Shown here piece by piece: positions 55,040 to 64,000 of a stretch of DNA of 64,000 bases; the first letter of the stretch is position 1, and each line of letters begins with the position of its first letter. The stretch spans positions 1,559,816,501 through 1,559,880,500 of the forward strand of contig CM057449.1 in assembly GCA_016271365.2 (NCBI GenBank). The letters run 5' to 3'. The translations under genes and the position numbers were made by a program. The notes beneath the pieces were generated by a model that had not been told where the DNA came from, did not search any database, and saw only the letters and a list, made by a program, of their open reading frames with translations. The DNA is from Neoceratodus forsteri (Eukaryota > Chordata > Ceratodontiformes > Ceratodontidae).

Positions 55040-58000
55040 TTGAATTTTTTGTTTGCTTACATGGCCTCACTGAAACTAGCATCCTATAATGTCTGTAGCC
55101 TGAAAGCATTTCAAAAACAGTTATCTATATTAATGTATTTAGGATCCTTAAAACTAGATATTATTTTGTTACAAGAAACTAGAGTTTCATCTCTCATTGA
55201 AATGGAGCAATTAAAAAAAAGATGGACTTGGGGGCCCTCTTTTTGGACCTTTGGGTCCGATATTGCAGATGGCATTGGTATATTATTTGGGGATTCAGTT
55301 TTTAAAATTTCTAAATTAATAGATGTTAGACCAGGTAGAGCTTTAATTCTAGATTGCTCCTTAGGAGATTATTATTTTCGTATTATTACTATATATGCCC
55401 CTCAAACGAAATTAAGTCGATAGAATTATTTGAGGAAATTAAGCTTTTCTTTTACTAGAAGACATATAATATGGGAGGGATTTTAATTGTTCACTAGACA
55501 TAAATTTATGTAGAGCTTCTGGAAAAAGATATACTGTGACACAAATGCCCTTCATAATATTATTAGGATGCTGGTCTTCAGGATGCTTATAGAAGCATAC
55601 ACTCACAGGCCGGAGCAACTTACTATAGCATACCTTTGCTACCCATATTGATATGGTTTATTTCCCATTACCTTTTTTTATATCTTGTAACGGTTACACC
55701 CACTGAATTCTCAGATCATCTTATTGTGATTTGTAACCTTTCTAACTAATATGCCTCCTACATTTTTACCAGGACTCAACGTTGGAGATTGAATACTTTT
55801 TCTAAACGATACAGTTTCTTTTCTAAATTGGAAATTTTTTATGCCAAATTTACTACTATGGATCTCTTTAAATCCAGTATGACTGGTGGTTGCAAACAAA
55901 ATATGAAATTAAACATTTATTTCTTAGCTGGGTAAATCTAAGGTCAATTCAGATTATATGCAATACTTATTATACAGAAACCAGTTATATAAATTGATGT
56001 ATTTTCCTCCTAAAGACCATTCTTTGTATACCTCTCAAATTTTGGAAATAAAAAAACAAATGAAGTCATTTCAATATGATAGAGCTAAATCTTTAGATTT
56101 GGAATTTAGATTTGGTACTAAACAAAGTCCTATGTCTGATCCTTATCAGGCCTGCAAAGCACGTTTAGCACATACATTAATGTCAGGTCTTTTTAATTTA
56201 AAAGGGGAACTAATTACTACTGATATTGGAATGTTATCCATTGTTCAGCAACAAGTTCAAGAATATTTCTCATCCCACTTAACGTCTTCCACTGACTCTT
56301 TTCCAATACAAAATTTTACTTCTTTACCAAAGCTTTCAGAAAGTATGTTAACACTTTTAACGAAACCCATTTCTGCTCAAGAGGTTATAGAGGTAATTAA
56401 ACAATTAAAATCTGGATCTGCTCCAGGTTTAGATGGCATCCCAAATGAGTTCTATAAAATTTGTATAAAATATATGGAGTATTTTTTACCTTTAGTGTTT
56501 AACTCCATTTTGTCTACAGCTGTATCTTGTAAAGATTTTTCTATTTCACTTATGACCTTTATTTTTAAGAAGGGTGATAAAAATCTTTTAACCAATTGGA
56601 GACCAATCAGTCTTCTGAACAGTGATTATAAGATTTTGACCAAAATCTTAAATAATCGTTTAGTAAAGGTAGCAGATGTTCTTATACATCCCTCTCAAAC
56701 ATGTTCTATTCCTACTAGGAAAATTCAGCACAATCTTTTTTTAATAAGAGATCTTTTTGCAAACAGTACCTCTAGTTTTCAAAAATCTGGATTAGTGGTA
56801 GCGTTAGATCAAGCCAAAGCTTTTGATGCGGTATGTCACTCCTATCTTTATTTTATTTTATTGAATTATGGTATTCCACAAACTTTTGTCCATTGGTTAA
56901 CTAAACTCTATAGTCAGGGTGTCACTATCCCACTTGTGAATGGTTTTATGGGTACAGAAATCAGGATCGTAGGGTGTTAGAAGGATGTCCCCTAAGTCCC
57001 TTTATATACTTTTGTATTAGATCCTGTCATCAGATGCATTGTTTGGATCAGAACATTATAGGTATTTCACCTTCTTCTTCATTTAGAAAAGATTAAAGTT
57101 ACAGCCTTTGCAGATGATGTTACACTTTTATTGGCAGATACTTTATCGTTACAGAAGGCTTTGGATATTTTCATATCTTTTGGACATTTTTCAGGAGCTT
57201 CTCTTAATATAGAGAAAAGCTTTGTATTACCCTTAAATCTAACTTCTCTGGATTTATCTAATTGTTTTGGTATATCTTTTTCACATACACCTCAAAAAAT
57301 CTTAGGTATATGGTTTGGGGCTGATGATATGGCACTTTATAATTGGGAGAAGCAACTATTGATTGGGGAAACTAAGGTAAATCTATGGAAAAACTGGAAA
57401 TTTGGTAAACAAAAGAGGATTATGATCATAAAAACATTTTTATTTCCAGTTTTTATTTATCTTTGTCATCTCTTTCCTCCACCTATATCTGTTGAAACCA
57501 GGTTATACAGTATTTTTTTTCCAGATGCTTTGGGGTAACAGGCTTAATCCAGTTAAAAGAGATTTTACATACCTTCCAAAAAAAGAAGGGGGTTTACAAA
57601 TGGTTAATCCTGTTGTTTTTTTCATTCCATCTTTTTATTCTCTTCTTTTCCTTTTATCTGGCATGAGTCTTGTTTACCATGGCATTTTTGGGTTCAATCA
57701 ATTTGACATAAATATTTTTTTAAATGGTCCATGTTTCCACCCAAGATACTTGTTTCTGATGATTTACCTAAATATGGGCTTTCTACCTTTAAAAAATTAT
57801 ATCAATGGAAGTTACATTTACAGAAATTACTCACTTTAACTAGAAAATCCTTTTATAATTATATTGTTTATGATATTCAGAAGGTAACACTTATATTTCC
57901 GGATTGTACCCCAACAAAATTGACTTTTGCTTTATATAAATTAACAGATTTCAGAATTCTGGCCAAAACATGGGATATAATATGGATTTCTGCACATGGG

Positions 58001-58440
58001 AGATTGGGTGTTAGGGGAAATATGAAATATAAACCTTTAAGTGACAGATATTGTTTGAGACCCATGTGTACTAATATTGAAGAAAGTCAATCCCATTTTT
58101 TTATAGATTGTATGGATAGTAAAGCATTTTGGAGTGCTGCAGCAGTACATTGGCATATGCCACATTTAGTTTCCCTGACATAAAGCACTCTTGTTTTAGG
58201 TGATTATACAGGGATATGGGAGAAATATCATAGAAGTACATTAAATGTTTTTTTTGCTCTATTACAATATTTTTTTATGGCAGGCTCGTTGTCATTTTGT
58301 TTTACAACAACAGCAGACAACATATTCGGTAATTATCAATTATGTGGATACTGATTTATCTGCACTTCGAGTAAAAGATATTAAGAATTATTCAAATGCT
58401 AAAGTTGTGAATTTATGGAAATCTTTCCCTGTTTTCTGAT
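55040..58440 (+). pseudogene. Tx1-type L1 ORF2: endonuclease, reverse transcriptase, Cys/His C-terminus
   Basis: Would nick the target and copy the element RNA. The internal ATG (55061; MASLKLASYNVCSLK) opens the endonuclease; IILLQETRVS carries its catalytic Glu and IYAPQ follows. 55424-55950 is badly shifted. From 55958 a 340-residue open segment holds APGLDGIPNEFY (residues 155-166), NWRPISLLN (213-221) and the block A Asp in ALDQAKAFD (282-290). It stops where the GLRQGCPLSP-like block should lie (about 56980). FADD is at 57107-57118, then GASLNIEKSFVLPL, YLPKKEGGLQMVNP, and near 58045-58110 a C..C..H..C cluster (YCLRPMC..ESQSHFFIDC). The last frame ends at the TGA near 58437. Several frameshifts; dead. 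Confidence 0.88.
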
Positions 58441-58540
58441 GATTTAACTTTTGTTTTTGATCATATGAGGAATTTCATTTTGTGTATTTGCTTATGTTTT
58501 GTTCTAAAATTTTCCTTTTGTGATGTTTTGTATTTTGTTC

Positions 58541-58546
58541 AATAAA
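58541..58546 (+). terminator. Polyadenylation signal of the Tx1 element
   Basis: AATAAA at the very 3' end, two bases before the right TSD. Confidence 0.7.
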
Positions 58547-58548
58547 AC

Positions 58549-58800
58549 TTCCCCTACTCTTTTCGATAACTGCCATGGGATCTTTAACATCCACCTGAAC
58601 TACCACCAATCCAGGCAGATGGGACCTCGTTTTGACATCTCATCCGAAAGACGGCACCTCAGAAGTGCAGCACCCATCTCATGCTGCACTACAGTGTCAC
58701 TACTGGGATATTAACCCAAGTGCCAGATGTGGAAACTGAACCCACAGCCCTCTGATCTCCTGGCCTCAGAGGCGAGGCAATATGCTAACATCAGAGGTCT
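58549..58800 (-). mobile_element. tRNA-derived SINE, 5' half, split by the Tx1 insertion
   Basis: On the minus strand a tRNA-like head starts near 58800: GTTAGCATATTGCCTCGCCTCTGAG (in part), then a B box GGGTTCAGTTTCC. A strongly conserved centre follows (GAGGTGCCGTCTTTCGGATG, AAACGAGGTCCCATCTGCC), then TTAAAGATCCCATGGCA and GAAAAGAGTAGGGGAA. I recall this architecture from sharks (HE1-like), sturgeons and amphibians. It continues at 53005-53061 beyond the inserted Tx1 element; the first ten bases (58549-58558) are the right TSD. Confidence 0.8.
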
Positions 58801-58808
58801 TCCCCCCC

Positions 58809-58846
<38 letters not shown>
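58809..58846. repeat. (CA)n microsatellite
   Basis: About 18 CA units after a C-run, abutting the SINE head. Confidence 0.95.
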
Positions 58847-58847
<1 letters not shown>

Positions 58848-60196
58848 TTTTAAATGTATAATAGTAGTCTAAAGATATAATTAATAAAAAAAACACCGGA
58901 AAAGATCAACTGACATCAACTATTGACTCAGTCTGCTCAAATCGCATCTGCCATTTTGAGATGCAGGATGTGCACTGTGTCCAGCTTCAGTTTTAGACAC
59001 ATTTCATGTTATACTTCCCATATTCTCTGTCTCTGGTTCCCCTTTTAATTTTAACCATGCACTTTAGCAAGAGAACTTGATCACCTATTACTGTAGTTGT
59101 GTGTCTACATCAGACATCATAATCCTCTGTTTATCACATCACAGTCATTTCCTCAGCCAGATTCTGATGTCACAAACAGAAGATGATGATGTCAGATGTA
59201 GACAGGCAGCCAGAGTCTAATGGGTAGAGACTCTCTCTCGCTCTCTTCATGTGTAGCCTGGGTCTTTGCGGTGGCTGTTCCCCTTTCTATTGAGGAGCAG
59301 ACCAGGGTTCTTTTTTGTCATGATCTTCATTAGTCCATCTAGGGAAAAGGTAGGGGGTTGCCCAGCACACAAAGGGCAGAATTTATTTTTCAAAGCATTT
59401 TAGTTGATGCAAGTCCCCATTGTGTTGGACTTTTGATGTATGGGACTTGTGTCAATTAATTTAGATTTTCCATTGTTGCGGGTATGGGAGTATGCCTAAG
59501 AGACAATCTGCTAGACCACATTTCTTTGGTCTACTCTGCATCAAATGTGAGGTCTCTTGCATGCATCTTCCAGGTCACTTGCAGTGAAAGCCCTTGGAAT
59601 TCTGCAGTCCAAGGTCACAGACTTTTCCACAGAATTAGTATCCTGCTGCACAATACTGTATATGCAGTGTTGCAGAATTCATCTGTTCTTCATAATTTTT
59701 AATTAAAATGTAGAATTTTTCCACAGTACCTGAATCCATCCCCTCGTTTATCCTGAATTCCCTCCTTTATGCTCAGAATATGATGTCATTGATGACACCA
59801 GTCATACTTTAGTCAGTGACAGAAATGAACAAACAACTACTGCCAAAGCCAAAGAGCCTTGCCACAGAAATCAGGATTGAAGTATTGTGGAGGTCTATGA
59901 TTCCTGCTTCCACCAATACCTCAATATCAGCCACCATAAGCACAACCATGAGCTGCAGCATCAACCATTGTTTTAAAATACAGTGCAGGTGTATCAAATG
60001 GTCCAGGTGCACCAGCAGTGAAAAAGTCCACAGCTTCACCTGTGGACACAGTTCTTTTCCCCATATTTCAGAAATCCTGCCCAAAGGCTTTTAATATCTA
60101 AGGTACCTGACTTTACCTGTGGGTACACATCTCTGACTGGAGACGTACAGTAGAGCAGTCAAACAGTGTGGCTTCTTTACCGTGTCATACCCTGCA
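58847..60196. other. Unassigned spacer with one foldback
   Basis: Nothing recognised apart from the hairpin at 59102-59204. Confidence 0.4.
59102..59204. mobile_element. 103-bp foldback hairpin
   Basis: TGTCTACATCAGACATCATAA pairs with its near-complement ending GATGTCAGATGTAGACA; the arms continue with CTCTGTTT / AAACAGAAG and CACATCA / TGATGTCA, leaving a ~15-base loop. No TSD identified. Confidence 0.8.
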
Positions 60197-60200
60197 TTAA

Positions 60201-60852
60201 AGGAGTACTATACCCTCATATCTTGTAAGTGTTATTTCCTTGTCAACAGATAACCGTTTTCATGTAGCTGGTGGGGATATATGTGTTTGGTTTAGCTTGT
60301 TTTCACTATTCATACCAGCCCCTGTGACTGGCCTGTGGGTCTCCATTTTCTGGTTGTTGAAATTTCATTGTCCCCGAGAGCTGCATTACCATGTGAGAAC
60401 ATGATGCCGCAGCACCCATTTACACCATGTATCTCTATGCTGAAAGTACACATAACCTGAAAAAAAACTCTCTAGAAGCACACAAATTAAATGCAACGTA
60501 AAGGAAAAAACACTGCATTACATCTGACAGTTTGCAAAGCTGTTTGAAGGTAAATGTGGTATTTCACACTATGCTGCAACTTGGTTTGGTGAATTCTAAG
60601 TCAGCAGATAGGCATACTGTGGAGTCTAAAGGGTGCTGACACATCATGTTCTCATACGCTAATGCAACTCTCAGGAACGATGAGATTTCAACAACCAGAA
60701 AATGGAGACCCCCAGGATAGTAACAGGGACAGGTATAAACAGTAAACAATAAACTAAGGCAAACACATATATCCCCAACAGCTACACAAAAAGAATGGTC
60801 TGTTGACAAGGAAACAAATAATCTTTACAAAATATGAGGGTGCAGTACTCCT
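60201..60852. mobile_element. TTAA-flanked foldback transposon (652 bp, ~220-bp terminal inverted repeats)
   Basis: TTAA at 60197-60200 and 60853-60856 flank AGGAGTACTATACCCTCATAT and, reversed, AGGAGTACTGCACCCTCATAT-type ends (first bases shown). Arms pair for about 220 bp: TTCCTTGTCAACAGA, GGGGATATATGTGTTTG, GGTCTCCATTTTCTGGTTGT, GAGAACATGATG and CAGCACCC occur in both, in inverted order. The ~200-bp centre is unpaired and non-coding. A TTAA target fits Kolobok or piggyBac superfamilies; the AGG start leans to Kolobok. Confidence 0.88.
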
Positions 60853-60856
60853 TTAA

Positions 60857-61117
60857 GACAGTCTCAAAGGGCAGGCATACAGGATAGGCCCGCACAGCAC
60901 ATGATCAAATTTGATGTCCACCACAGGCATGAGCACAAATTAATCCCTTCTTTAATTCATTCAGTCTTCCCTCATCAGCCCTTAAAATATCCTGTCAGTG
61001 GTTGCTTCTTGCATTTCCAACAGTTGTTCAAACATGGCAAACAATGCTTTCAATGTTTGTTCCTCTCCCGTCTTGTAGGGTAGAACAGTCAGCAATTTAG
61101 AGGGAAAACCCTCTGAT
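60857..61117. other. Unassigned short spacer
   Basis: Nothing recognised between the foldback and the LINE fragment. Confidence 0.4.
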
Positions 61118-62574
61118 GTAGCAACAACAACCCCATCACCCATCTAGTCAAACTACAGAAGGCTTTTTCTAATCTCCACTCCTGGTTCTCTTCCTGGGGA
61201 ATGGCATTAAATTAAAAAAAATGCATGTTTTTCTCAGGCACCCGTAAACTTTCGAACTTTGATTTCTCCCTCCTGGACAGCGATGGCATCACCATCAAGT
61301 GTGTCCATGAATTTAAATACCTCAGCCTGAGCCTCAATGAGCACCTCTCTTTTGGACCACACACAACCCATCTTATCAACAAAATTCATCAGAGGCTTGG
61401 GCTCCTTTTGAAGGATCTGACAATTCCTCATCCCCGAGACTAGAACCTGACTTGCATCCAGCCTGGTCCTCCCCTTATTTGACTATGAGTCTGTAATTTT
61501 TTCACCAGCACTAACCTCCACCTATCTCACCAAGCTTAAAGCTGCTTATAACAATGTTCTCAGATTCATCTCTGGCCTCCCCTGTCGCACACACAGTTGT
61601 ATTCTCTATGAATCCCTAAAATGGCTCTCCCTTGCAGACAGGTTTGACTGGAAGACACTCGCGTTCATGCACAAAATTCTAAACAACCACTTTCCACCCA
61701 GTGTCACTTCCCTCTTCCCAAAATCAGATCCAGCATACCCCACTAGGAGTGCTTCCTCCACCCTCTTTAAGGTCCCTTTTTGCAACACCTCCCTAGGACA
61801 GAGATCACTCTCTTTCAAGGGACCCAACTCTTCAACACATTACCGCCCAACCTTGCAGTATGCCCTTCCACCAATGCCTTTAAAATCAACTTGAAAAAGC
61901 ACTTACTCAACAAACCACCTTGCAACTGTTTCTGAATTGCCTCTCTCCCACCCTCTTACAACCCACCACTTCCCCCACTCTCTTTTCGCTTTCTTCTCGC
62001 TTATCTCACCCTTTTAGTTTTGTGCTACTATTACTGCACCTAAGTGCAGCAAGGTATCGTCCCCTCCCCCTGAATAACTCTCCTCCCCACCTTCCACCTG
62101 CCTCTCCATTATATCTTTTCTATTTATCCCCGGGCTGCTATGTCTACAGTCAGTTGAGCACTTACTTATTATTTGTCCTGTTTGAAATGGATTCTAATAC
62201 CTGTACCACTTGTTCCTCGCATTTTCAATATTCCACTGTTTTCACATTTGTATTCTAGTGTTCTGTATGTATAATAATTGTACACATCAACTGGGTGCCC
62301 CATGGATGAAGTGTACTACTTTAAGAGTTGTTTCTCTGTAATTGTGTGCATATACCCACCCATGTAAAAGTGTACTTCCCCAATGTGTTTTGCTCGGTTC
62401 CCTTGTACATATTCCCGCCCACGTATTATGGTATTGTATTATTGTACTCCTGTATATATTGATGCTCTGTATATTCCCACTTTTCTCTTTTCCCCAACTG
62501 GACACTTGTGAAAATGGACATTTTGCTCACATGCCTTTCCAGCATAAAATAAAAATGAAATGAAATGAAATTTA
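61118..62574 (+). pseudogene. L2/Rex1-like LINE, 3' half
   Basis: Translation starts just after the RT palm: THLVKLQKAFSNLHSWFSSWGMALN, a shift, then FSGTRKLSNFDFSLLDSDGI, VHEFKYLSLSLNEHLSF and HLINKIHQRLGLLL. Downstream in other frames come LKAAYNNVLRFISGLPCRTHS, ESLKWLSLADRFDWKTLAFMHKILN, and SLSFKGPNSSTH/LFNTLPPNL. This order (palm end, thumb, 'R.H...L..L.WL....R' block) fits an L2/Rex1-group ORF2. The 3' UTR ends in an ATGAA pentamer tail (about 62550-62574). At least four frame changes. Confidence 0.8.
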
Positions 62575-64000
62575 AGGTCAGTTTTCAATTTGCTGTAAAT
62601 ATACCTATACACCCAATTGTCTCACCTGGCTACTATTACTGCTTTGTTCAGTCACAGACACTGAAACCACTTTGCTGGCCAATGCAGCAGGTGCTTCTCC
62701 CTGTGTGAGACAACAGCATGTTAACCCAAATAATCTCTATATGGAATTTGCATGCTGGCAATCCCTATTTTTGCATTTGAAACCCAGACCTTTCACTTGG
62801 AGTTCATCTCTCCAGACATGGACAGCGTGACTGGCTGCCCCACCCAGGACTTCTCTGCTGCATGGCATCTGCTACTTCCCTTGCGCATACTGGGGTATCC
62901 TTACCCTATTGGGGGGAGAAGGCTGGTCCTGACCAAGGCTGGGGACTTCTGCCATTCCCTGTACCTTGTAGCACATCCTGCCTACATGGGTGTCCCATTC
63001 CAGGCTCACTGCCTGCACCCATCTAGCACTTGAATCTTCTCCCATTTTCTGGTCAGGCTTTTTATGCAGCAGGGAACAGTCTAAATGCAAAGAGCTACCA
63101 CTGGAAGGGAAAACTCAATGTATCCCATAAGTGGGGAGATACATGTTAATATACTTAGTCATGATGAAAAACTTGAATTTCAGTACAAACCATATATCAT
63201 TTTTGTAGCAGCAATCCGCATGCATGCATTTATTGTACTGAAGATTATAAAATGAAAAGAATGATAACCATAGTATTTAGAACTAAGAAAATGCATTATA
63301 GCACTAGACCTAATACCAAAGTAAAAAAAAATCTGAATACAGTTATACCACCTAAAGAGGACACATTTTTAGCTGACAGATGGATATAGCGAGTGATTAC
63401 CATTTGCCCAAATAATAAGTATAGAGGCGTTATATAGAAACACACTTTATAGCATATTAGGTAGGCCAGCTACAATGGATGCTCCTGTCAGTGTAATTAG
63501 AACAAAAATGAGGTGTTACCACTGTCTACTGCATAGCCACATTTTTATGGCAAAGTACAGTGAAACTGTAAGCAATAAGACACAACAGGGAGCTGGCTGT
63601 CAGGGGTTAATGCATGCCGAGGTGTGTAATGAGGCAAGAAGCACTTGTGCCAAGTATCTTTAGCACCAAGAAGTGCATTAACCCCAGAAAACCAATTACT
63701 AGAGGCCCACAACATTCTTTTTATTTTTCATCATTTTTATTTTAATTTTTTTTTGGAATTTCTTGTTATTTCTTTTTTATTCATTGAAAATGTAGTTTTA
63801 TTTCTTATCAACGTTTACATTCATGAAATACCTCAAAATGACCTTATACACACTAGAAATAACATTACTAGTACACTACGTTGTATTAAGCAGCATTATG
63901 CTATGGTCTTGAAAGGTTTTGTGACTCAGACAATTCCACTGCCACCTCTTTGTGGACCATCTCTGTGGTAACAGTGGAGCCTAAACAACAACTGCTGCAA
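62575..64000. other. Unassigned spacer to the right edge
   Basis: No recognised coding, tandem or inverted repeat; T-rich near 63716-63790. Confidence 0.4.

Larger units (their letters stand above)
53062..58548 (+). mobile_element. Tx1-clade L1 retrotransposon, full length (5.49 kb), inactivated
   Basis: Bounded by the 10-bp TSD TTCCCCTACT on both sides, with one older SINE continuing across the gap, so both ends are exact to within a base or two. It has a 49-nt 5' UTR, ORF1 with three CCHC knuckles, ORF2 with endonuclease, RT and a Cys/His C-terminus, a ~105-nt 3' UTR and AATAAA at 58541-58546 only two bases from the end. CCHC ORF1 plus L1-like endonuclease and RT is the Tx1 layout (Tx1, SW1 and relatives in frogs and fish). 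Both ORFs carry stops and frameshifts. It has no long A-tail. Confidence 0.9.

Noticed and set aside
1..64000. Endogenous retrovirus or LTR retrotransposon
   Set aside because: No gag-pol-env order, protease, integrase or paired LTR was seen; all RT motifs belong to non-LTR elements.

Overview
This window is repeat-dominated, non-coding DNA from a large vertebrate nuclear genome. It holds no recognisable host gene, rRNA, functional tRNA, CRISPR array or bacterial-type operon. The repeats point to a non-mammalian, non-avian vertebrate: CR1-type LINEs with an esterase ORF1, L2-type LINEs, a Tx1-clade L1 with three CCHC knuckles, tRNA-derived SINEs (one MIR/CORE-like, one of the type I remember from sharks and amphibians), hAT and TTAA-target DNA transposons, and long TG/CA microsatellites. 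I favour an amphibian with an expanded genome (a caecilian is plausible) or a lungfish. That is inferred from repeat style alone.

Layout. 1-1.9 kb: minus-strand L2-type LINE cut by the left edge, with a 2A-like motif. 3.8-5.7 kb: two copies of a ~580-bp tRNA-derived SINE, each with a perfect target-site duplication (TSD); a third, 5'-truncated copy is at 24.7-25.1 kb. 7.4 and 15.6 kb: two ~150-bp hAT MITEs with perfect 8-bp TSDs. 8.3-12.1 kb: foldbacks and a LINE tail. 14.6-19.3 kb: a 4.66-kb hAT-like element sitting inside a (TG)n microsatellite and itself loaded with nested repeats. 20.5-27 kb: two decayed CR1 copies flanking the third SINE. 27.8-33.9 kb: L2 3' ends, several foldbacks (one with a hammerhead-like core at its tip) and a 72-bp minisatellite. 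34-36.6 kb: a minus-strand CR1 copy and a 59-bp minisatellite. 36.6-48 kb: mostly featureless, with a miRNA-like hairpin, an L2 relic, a MIR-like SINE and a short CR1 copy. 48.2-52.7 kb: the most complete CR1 copy (5' repeats, esterase ORF1, endonuclease and RT), interrupted by a 197-bp LINE tail with its own TSD. 53.06-58.55 kb: an apparently full-length but inactivated Tx1-type L1 that split an older SINE; the TSD and both SINE halves are visible. 59-62.6 kb: two foldbacks (one with TTAA ends) and an L2-like LINE 3' end. The rest is unassigned.

The window is a stratigraphy of insertions rather than a set of cooperating genes. LINE proteins (endonuclease/RT) would have mobilised the SINEs; lost transposases would have mobilised the MITEs and foldbacks. 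Every coding region seen carries stops or frameshifts, so nothing here looks active today.
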